Source: Bradysia coprophila
Taxonomy: Eukaryota > Arthropoda > Insecta > Diptera > Sciaridae
Assembly: GCF_014529535.1 (NCBI RefSeq)
Contig: NC_050736.1
Coordinates: 5,208,001 to 5,272,000 of the forward strand
DNA length: 64,000 nucleotides
Direction of reading: 5' to 3'
Part shown: positions 58,201 to 64,000 of the stretch, in pieces
How positions within the stretch are numbered: position 1 is the first letter of the stretch
Layout: every line of letters starts with the position of its first letter
Made by a program: the position numbers and the translations under genes
Notes under the pieces: generated by a model
Told to the model about the DNA's origin: nothing
What the model saw: only the letters and a program-made list of their open reading frames with translations
The model's database searches: none

Positions 58201-61200
58201 TTTTCGATTTTTTGTCGCGTCGTCTTAAGTTAAATAAATGACTTGACCTCAGACTGTCGGAAATACTCAGATCAAATTAACTAATAGATTCGCAGGGCCT
58301 ATTTTTGGTAAATTTATTTACTAAATTTACTAAAAAACGACAACAAATTTCTTTAATTTTTTCTATAATACTACGCGAGTATGATTACCGAAATCGACCA
58401 AAAATGTATTAAATTTACCAAAAAAAAAGTTTTTCAACAATTTTCAGTAATTTCATTAAACAAATTTACCAATAATCGGCCCTGGATTCGATAAATGCCC
58501 TGACGATATATTTGCCGTCTGTAAAAGATTAATATTACTCACAATAGACTAATAATTGCATGCCCGACGAATTGAATCAATAGTTAACTGAATTAGGCAT
58601 GTGTTGCAATCATTATATAACTTATGGATCGAACACATTTTTCAAATATACTTGAAAGAGCTGTCCAGCATATGTTATGTATTAAGTCATAATTTAATTG
58701 CTAAACATTCTAATATATTAGTGGTTGAAGCTATTTGCTTTGAATTTGTTTGAAAAGTAGAGACTCATAAGTAGAAAACAATTTTTTGGCAATGACAACA
58801 TTTGATTTTTTTAATTTTCTGCAGAGGACCGAAATCATAACCAAGGTCCTCGTTTACCTTATTAAATATTTGATGATTTTCTTTCTTTCATTGCATACAG
58901 TCAGAGGCAGCGAAATTTTAACATAAATTTACTTCAGCTGATCCACACAATCAAAACTGTTTATACGTCTTTATACGGTTTTAACACCGCCACGCGCGTG
59001 TGTGTAGCAGTTTCAAGTTTAAACCGTTTTAAACCGTTTAAACCGTATGTGTGGATCAGCTGAAAAACAGCTGAAGCAAATTAATACTGAAAATTCACTG
59101 CCTCTGACTGTAATTATTTCAACCTTAGTTTCAGTTTCTTTTCGCTTTCTATTAGTTATTTACATGACAAGGGATAAAAAATTAAAATGTCCAGTTTTCG
59201 TGCGACGTTTGTTGGTCCGAATCACACGAAACGGTACTTTTCATTTGTATCCCGAGTTTGCCAAAACCAATTCTATTGTTTTCCCTAGTAATGCAATAGG
59301 CCATTTTTGACCCTAGGGCATGTAAAAGAACTTTGCTTCGTTTAAATGTTTTCTTTTAGAATATTTACGATAATTTATTTCTTTCAACTTTTGGTTTTCA
59401 TTCTATTATATCAATCACCATTTACGGCAGATATGATCGATGTACACGATGTAAACCATCAACTGAAAGAATTGTGATAGTATATTGTCTTCCCTTAACT
59501 TTTTCTTCTTTTTTAAAAATTTTGTTCTGTTTTCGTGTCGTATTGTTTGTATTGTTCTTAGAAGAATAGTTAGAAACGTATACCAACTAAAACGCTCAAC
59601 AAACCATACCGTTTTCTGTTGAACGTAACTGTCAGGTTATTTTGATTATACAGCCACACTCAGTGTGCGAATCTACTACTTAACTACATAGACATTCCTT
59701 TTCCTTTGAACATAAGGAATCATACCAAAAAATGGCACGTTTTATACATCAACAAAGTGTTCGGAATAATGTCGAATAAACTAAGAAGACATTCAGCAAA
59801 GTTTTTTTAAGCGTCTGATGATTCTGTTAATGGTTTTGTTAAGCGTTTTACCGGTTAGCAAGCTATATGAAATTAGACAGAGCAACTTAAGTTACTTATA
59901 AAATAATTGAATTAGGTGTTGATTGGAAATCGCTTACTATTCCCGCTTGTCTACCGATAACAACCGACTATTTTCCGGATAAACGATCTTTGCACAATGA
60001 CTACGTCGTTTCCGATTACACATTGCTACCGGAAGGAGTATACGATGAGTACGCTCAAAACCGAGCTGTTTATAGAAAGCCATTATCAACGGAAGATGTT
60101 TTCAAGGAATTAATATCGCAACGTTTAGCGCAGGTTAATATTTCCAATTTCTACTGTTTTGCTCAGATAAATGGAATTCTGTTATGTGCTCTAACTCATT
60201 TATTTGAAACACTTTAAAGGGATTCCAACTGATTGTCGTTCCTGATAAGTCTGCAACAAGTCCGCCGCAGGCTTGCCCGGCATGTTGCGGAGGCTTGCTT
60301 CATAAACATCAAGCACATAACACCTTACAAAAATCGTCTATTTTGAATGTACAGTCCACAAATAAGGGGATTAAAGAGTACTTACTGTCCATTGGGCGGA
60401 TTTTCCATAAAATTACGCTAAATGATTCTGAAATTACGGTCACTCGGTATCGACCAAGGTAAAACGAACTAATTTTCATAGTCAACGAACATTTCATAAT
60501 TTCGTGCTATTTTTTCCGCAACAGACATCCTTATCCACCTATCAACATTGATTACCGATACCGATTTCAAGCTCCGCAACACGACACGTACGAGGTGTCA
60601 GGTGTTAACTTTACAACAGAAAAATTAGAAAATTTTAACTGGAACTACATGGATCAATATATTTGCACCAGAGGAGACACAGATTATCCATTGCAAGAGG
60701 TGAATTGACGATGTTGTTGTCTTGAATCAAGTTAATCAATCAATTCTTTAACAGAATCTAAAGTATTGGCGCCATCGTATGTACTTACTTCCGAAAGAAC
60801 ATCCAGCATATAAGAAAATATTGGAGACGGGCTCTTCGTCGACCTATTGCGATATTTTCGTGGAGAATTCAATCGAAACACCTAAGCAAATAATCGACGA
60901 TTTCAAAAATTTCTTGGAATCGTATCTGAATAAAATAAAGAAATTGCACTGCCCTAAAATGACCAAGGTAATGAATAGCAGGCACGGTAAGATTTTGGTT
61001 GAAAAATATTTTTTTTTGATTTTCATTTTGATTTAAATTTTTAATTTTTTTTCCTTAAGATTTTAACGCTAATTAAAATACACTGGCGGGTTGTTTTTCT
61101 TGAATTTTGGTTTGGTTTGGTTTGGTTTTTGCTCTATAAGTAGTATTCAGTAGTGATCGGTAAACAGTAGTCAAATTTTTATTAAGTTTCCCGCCTAATA

Positions 61201-63208
61201 TTCTAACAAATAAAGTTAATAATCGTCGTGTAGTTTCGTACCATTCTTATATGTTGCGATTATTATAGTTACAGTTAGCAACCTAGTTAAAATATATGTT
61301 TAAAATGTCGCACCTGTTTAACAAGAAGTCGTTATTCAAGGTGACCTAAATCTTTCATTAGCGCAACCAAGTTAGATGTGGTTGTCTATTGATCATTTAA
61401 TGTCGATGATAGGAAAAATTAATGTCATACAATTTATTCCGTTTTCCCATCATTCCTGCTTGTTTGACCTTTTGTAAACGGCAAAACGATTTCTTACTTC
61501 TTTTGGCTAGTGTTCGACACAATTTTTTGACTTCATTTGTTAGAACAAACTTATTCCTCTGAAGGGAACACTAGTTAGTCATCTGTGTTGTCATCTGTGT
61601 CTATTACAGATGACTATAGCCGTTTATAAATGGTTCAATCCAATAAAACATCTCCCATTCATTCTGGTTTCTTTGAACTCTGTGCACTTTCTTTCATCTA
61701 TTTCTCTCTTGTTTGAGCACCCGAATGAATGAACTTATATGATGCGCGCGCATACAGAATTCCATCCATCATTGAATCACACAAAAATCATTTATCGTAG
61801 ATATTCATTCTGCATTTTTAGGTCATTTAGAGAGCTTGCTTTCAACAATTACTAGGCATTGTGCTCGAATGAACCTTTTAACAATTAGCTCGATTGTTTC
61901 TTTTTTAAACAACAAACTAATTAGACATCTAACCAATAAAACAGATGAAACTAACAAATGTCTGGTTTTTCGTTGTTGTTCGATTGGTTTGAATCTAATT
62001 GTTACAGGGTAGCCCAACAGCCCAACAACAACAAAGCCATCTAACTGGACGACGACACTCTACCAGCATTTTATCGAGACCACAGGTGCTCATTTTAAAA
62101 TGAACAAATCAATGCAGAAGAACCTGTTACAGACGGCTGTTATCTGTTATCGACAACGACAGCAATAATAAACGACAAGGTTTGACTAATAATGAGTTCT
62201 TATATAGCAAAAAGTATGTTCAAAACAAATGAAGTAAAAGATTTCTGAAAACAATCTCTGAAAATCTTCGATCAAATGAAGTCTTTGTTTGAATAGTAAA
62301 ACTGTTAATATGCTTGCCGTTTGTGACAGGTTAAGTTATATAATTTTATCAATGAAAACCTGTTACAGACAGCAAACATATGACCGGTATTATTATCGGG
62401 TCTATTACTTCCATCGATCAATAGTATATTACTTCCCAGGTTCCAAGTTGTGTATTTGATAAGTGGGGTGTTACAGCCCGACCCGAAGGGGAGGGCTGTA
62501 TTCCCCACTTGTCAAATAACAACTTGGAACCTCGTAAGTACAATGCTTTACGTGATTAGGCAATGTAAATGAAAATGAAACACGCCGTAACACGTAAAGT
62601 ATTTTTAATCGGTTGATTTCAAATCTTGTACTTCAATTTTTTTTAACATGCATTTTATTGTATGAAGGACTATATTAGCCAGAACTTGTCATTATTTTTA
62701 TCGTCGTTATAGATGAATAGCCGTATGTGACAGGTTAATTTCTCCATAATTTCGTGAGGCAGAGAAATAATAAAAAACCTCTGAATATTTTTCCATCGAA
62801 AGCAAACTATACTTGCAATTATGATTTCGGTTGTTTTGAGTAAATGCGAATATCTTGAAAATGATGGTTGCACCAAAAAATATTATTCGAAATAAAATAA
62901 TTTTATTTTTTAATTGGCAAGTTACAGTTTACTAAACCGCACATTATAATTCGCCGATAATTTGATTAACCAATCATTAGTTTCATTGATATGGTGACAT
63001 ATTGTTGATTTACAATAGAATATTCGCATCGGTAATTTATTTTGAAATTTGTAGTAAATAATGGTTTTTATTCCGGCTTTCATTTTGTGTTTTTTAATCG
63101 ATAACGCTAACACTTTACTGATGACGAATATGTATACTTTTAGGGCTTGTTAAATTCACCGTTTCGAGAAAGACTTGGCAGCAACATTCAATCCGATATG
63201 AGACCCAG
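52205..63208 (+). CDS. Iml1: Iml1 / DEPDC5, GATOR1 subunit (5' 16 exons; continues past the window)
   Basis: Exons: 52205-52265, 52677-52820, 52887-53056, 53118-53391, 53453-53895, 53957-54196, 54261-54379, 54442-54819, 54889-55097, 56559-56659, 56727-56751 (25 nt), 59916-60133, 60220-60458, 60525-60699, 60755-60967, 63144-63208. Phases agree throughout and give about 1025 residues. Matches to DEPDC5: [13 protein letters not shown]-like start ([13 protein letters not shown]), [112 protein letters not shown], and [15 protein letters not shown]1 (Iml1, Nprl2, Nprl3) is a GAP for RagA/B that represses TORC1 when amino acids are scarce. The 54820-54888 intron is 69 bases and reads through without a stop. 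The DEP domain and C-terminus lie past the window end. The N-terminal exon is my least certain choice. Confidence 0.92.
52296..52446. mobile_element. MITE, AACCTGTCAC family, in Iml1 intron 1
   Basis: Runs from AACCTGTCACATATGGC (left end) to GCCGGATGTAACAGGTT (right end, inverted), 151 bases. It matches the copy at 62361-62737 in reverse orientation across its whole length, including the block TACTTTGATCGATGGAAG. Confidence 0.85.
55195..55360. repeat. Small repeat with two AAGCCCATCGGGA-like words
   Basis: AAGCCCATCGGGAGCTCC (about 55222) and GGCCCATCGGGAATTCC (about 55292) are near copies, bracketed by ACCGGGCTGG and CAGTCCGGGCCTG. It lies in the Iml1 intron directly before the nested gene; it may be a small mobile element or part of that gene's promoter. 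Confidence 0.45.
55396..56365 (+). CDS. Unknown two-repeat protein nested in an Iml1 intron
   Basis: Three exons, 55396-55656, 55723-56166 and 56234-56365, phase 0, about 278 residues, on the same strand as Iml1 and within its intron 55098-56558. The start may instead be ATG at 55438. The protein is two homologous halves of about 130 residues. In each, a DNVEVEL or DDIKVEL strand is followed by a [16 protein letters not shown] or [16 protein letters not shown] segment, then a partner exon ending in a KHCLQKC or QNCIERC helix. Introns 1 and 2 fall at the same place in the two halves (after QCRN and after EFPN), so the gene arose by duplication of a two-exon unit. No signal peptide or membrane segment; each half has conserved Cys. 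I do not recognise the fold. All exons are open, and an AAATAAA signal follows at about 56418. Confidence 0.75.
58293..58484. mobile_element. MITE with CAGGGCC ends and a 6-bp target duplication
   Basis: The left end CAGGGCCTATTTTTGGTAAA and right end ACCAATAATCGGCCCTG are inverted copies. GATTCG occurs directly on both sides (58287-58292 and 58485-58490), as expected of a target-site duplication. Its interior is AT-rich. Confidence 0.8.
58898..59110. mobile_element. MITE with CAGTCAGAGGCAG ends flanked by TA
   Basis: The left CAGTCAGAGGCAG and right CTGCCTCTGACTG are exact inverse copies, flanked by TA on both sides (58896-58897 and 59111-59112). Inside, CAGCTGATCCACACA and its complement form a second inverted pair. 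TA flanks and CAGT ends fit the Tc1/mariner group. Confidence 0.85.
62123..62333. mobile_element. MITE, AACCTGTCAC family
   Basis: Left end ACCTGTTACAGACGGCTGTTA (62123) with TTATCGACAACGACAGC; right end GCCGTTTGTGACAGGTT (62318-62333). The ends match the 52296 copy, but the interior is different. Confidence 0.75.
62361..62737. mobile_element. MITE, AACCTGTCAC family, interrupted by a hairpin insertion
   Basis: The outer parts match the reverse complement of 52296-52446: left 62361-62434 (ATATGACCGGTATTATTATC) and right from about 62680 to 62737 (TAGCCGTATGTGACAGGTT). About 240 extra bases split it, including the hairpin at 62438-62533. Confidence 0.75.
62438..62533. repeat. Hairpin insertion inside a MITE
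   Basis: GGTTCCAAGTTGT...TTGATAAGTGGGG pairs with CCCCACTTGTCAAATAACAACTTGGAACC, around a GC-rich inner pair (CAGCCC...GGGCTG). Confidence 0.8.
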
Positions 63209-64000
63209 GTTAATTATCAATTTTAATTTTTTTAGTTTTCTTGGCTGCTTCATTAATGCTTCTAAAATCGTTGCGAATGCGTTTGCTTTAATTCATATTT
63301 CGTAGACCCTCTTTTTATAACATTTTGCAAATTGTTTTTTGGTATTGGTTGTTCCTTATCTATATTCATTACGAAAAGATCAGTGAAATTCAATCACATG
63401 CAAAGTCTCGGAGGAGTGGGGATAAGGGGTACTAATTTGAAATTTCATTTTTAGGTAGTTCAGTCCATAATAGCTAATTCTTCTTTAGAGAAAGTTATGC
63501 TTGACAGTTAATATTTGGTTGAAGGTAGAACAGTAATTCTTTACCAACAGTGTGATTGCTCTGAATTTTGAACCCAATAAGACTAATAACAGTACTCGTA
63601 ATTACCTTTCCAACGACACCCCACGTGCATGTTTTCGGTTTTTGATCATTTTGTGTAACAAGCAATTTTTTTATGGTAGTTTTGGCTGTAAGGTCTAATA
63701 TAATAAAGTCTGCGAGAAAATGCGACCGATTTTAGGATTTCATTTCCCAAACGAATTTCCAAACAAAATCTCGAAATAAAATGAAACATCTTGAGCTAGC
63801 AGTGTGTAATACGGCCTCGACATCGTACTAAAATTGCTGTGTGCTTTAGCAAATCGTATTTTAATGACTTGACTTACACATACAATGTATAAATTCTGGG
63901 ATCTGGATGGCATGTTGTTGTCACATACTTTTATTCCATCCTAATGCGTGATCAGTCAGGAGTAATTGGTAAAAATAAATGAGTCAATCCGGTTTTGAAT
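63209..64000 (+). other. Iml1 intron sequence at the window end
   Basis: Starts with a GTTAATT donor after the last visible exon. No further exon supported. About 63615-63735 matches the dispersed repeat near 25320-25490 (GTGCATGTTTTCGGTTTTTG). Confidence 0.5.

Larger units (their letters stand above)
56752..59915 (+). other. Long Iml1 intron (3.2 kb)
   Basis: Holds two MITEs, listed separately, and otherwise AT-rich DNA without a supported exon. The intron follows the 25-nt exon 56727-56751. Confidence 0.6.
60968..63143 (+). other. Iml1 intron (2.2 kb) with nested MITEs
   Basis: No exon supported between 60967 and 63144. It contains at least two AACCTGTCAC-family copies and one hairpin insertion, listed separately. 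Confidence 0.6.

Noticed and set aside
1-64000. Integrated retrovirus, LTR element or Polinton
   Set aside because: I saw no paired LTRs, gag-pol-like frames or capsid-like genes; the mobile DNA here is LINE, SINE, MITE, foldback and DNA-transposon type.

Overview
This is an AT-rich animal nuclear window, most likely from an insect and probably a lower dipteran. The evidence is short GT-AG introns (about 54 to 120 bases beside a few long ones), clear homologues of conserved insect genes (Iml1/DEPDC5, Nup44A/Seh1, a CDYL-like hydratase, SPAG7, a small secreted C-type lectin), and dense foldback and MITE-like repeats. The species cannot be named from the sequence alone. There is no sign of bacterial operons, CRISPR arrays or an integrated retrovirus.

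Layout. 1-4.5 kb: a minus-strand gene with tandemly duplicated exons (1659-2813), then a LINE remnant flanked by inverted repeats. 4.5-10.3 kb: an eight-exon plus-strand gene that joins a SETDB-type methyl-CpG-binding-like domain to a FLYWCH finger and a MULE transposase with its D, D, C-x2-H and E residues in place. 10.4-12.6 kb: repeats, including a 14-bp array of AGGTCA half-sites, hairpins, a SINE and a long-TIR MITE. 13.3-14.3 kb: a two-exon unknown gene. 16.3-18.5 kb: a divergent pair, an unknown Cys-rich protein (minus) and an aldo-keto reductase (plus). 19.3-22.0 kb: a broken secreted LRR gene and an intact four-exon C-type lectin, both minus. 22.6-28.7 kb: repeats only, including tandem units of about 250 bp and an inverted repeat with arms of about 0.9 kb. 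29.2-33.6 kb: a CDYL-like gene of about 930 residues with fragments of another gene in one intron. 36.1-39.5 kb: an astacin fragment, an unknown basic protein and a complete Seh1/Nup44A (minus). 40.5-45.8 kb: an intact seven-exon minus-strand gene of about 1431 residues that looks like an Academ-type DNA transposon protein. 46.4-47.2 kb: a SPAG7 homologue with a premature stop and no visible first exon. 48.4-51.7 kb: a LINE reverse-transcriptase fragment and a diverged subtilase-like gene (minus). 52.2 kb to beyond the end: Iml1/DEPDC5 of the GATOR1 complex, 16 exons visible, with an intact three-exon unknown gene nested in one intron and several MITEs in others.

The host genes are not functionally clustered. 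Iml1 (GATOR1) and Seh1 (shared by the nuclear pore and GATOR2) both belong to the amino-acid branch of TORC1 signalling, but about 13 kb and several unrelated genes separate them, so this is probably chance. The observations most worth following are the MBD-FLYWCH-MULE fusion, whose fourth exon sits in one arm of an inverted repeat with an antisense copy downstream; the intact Academ-like gene with altered nuclease acidic positions; the two-repeat gene nested in Iml1; and a MITE family whose copies share ends and nest other elements.
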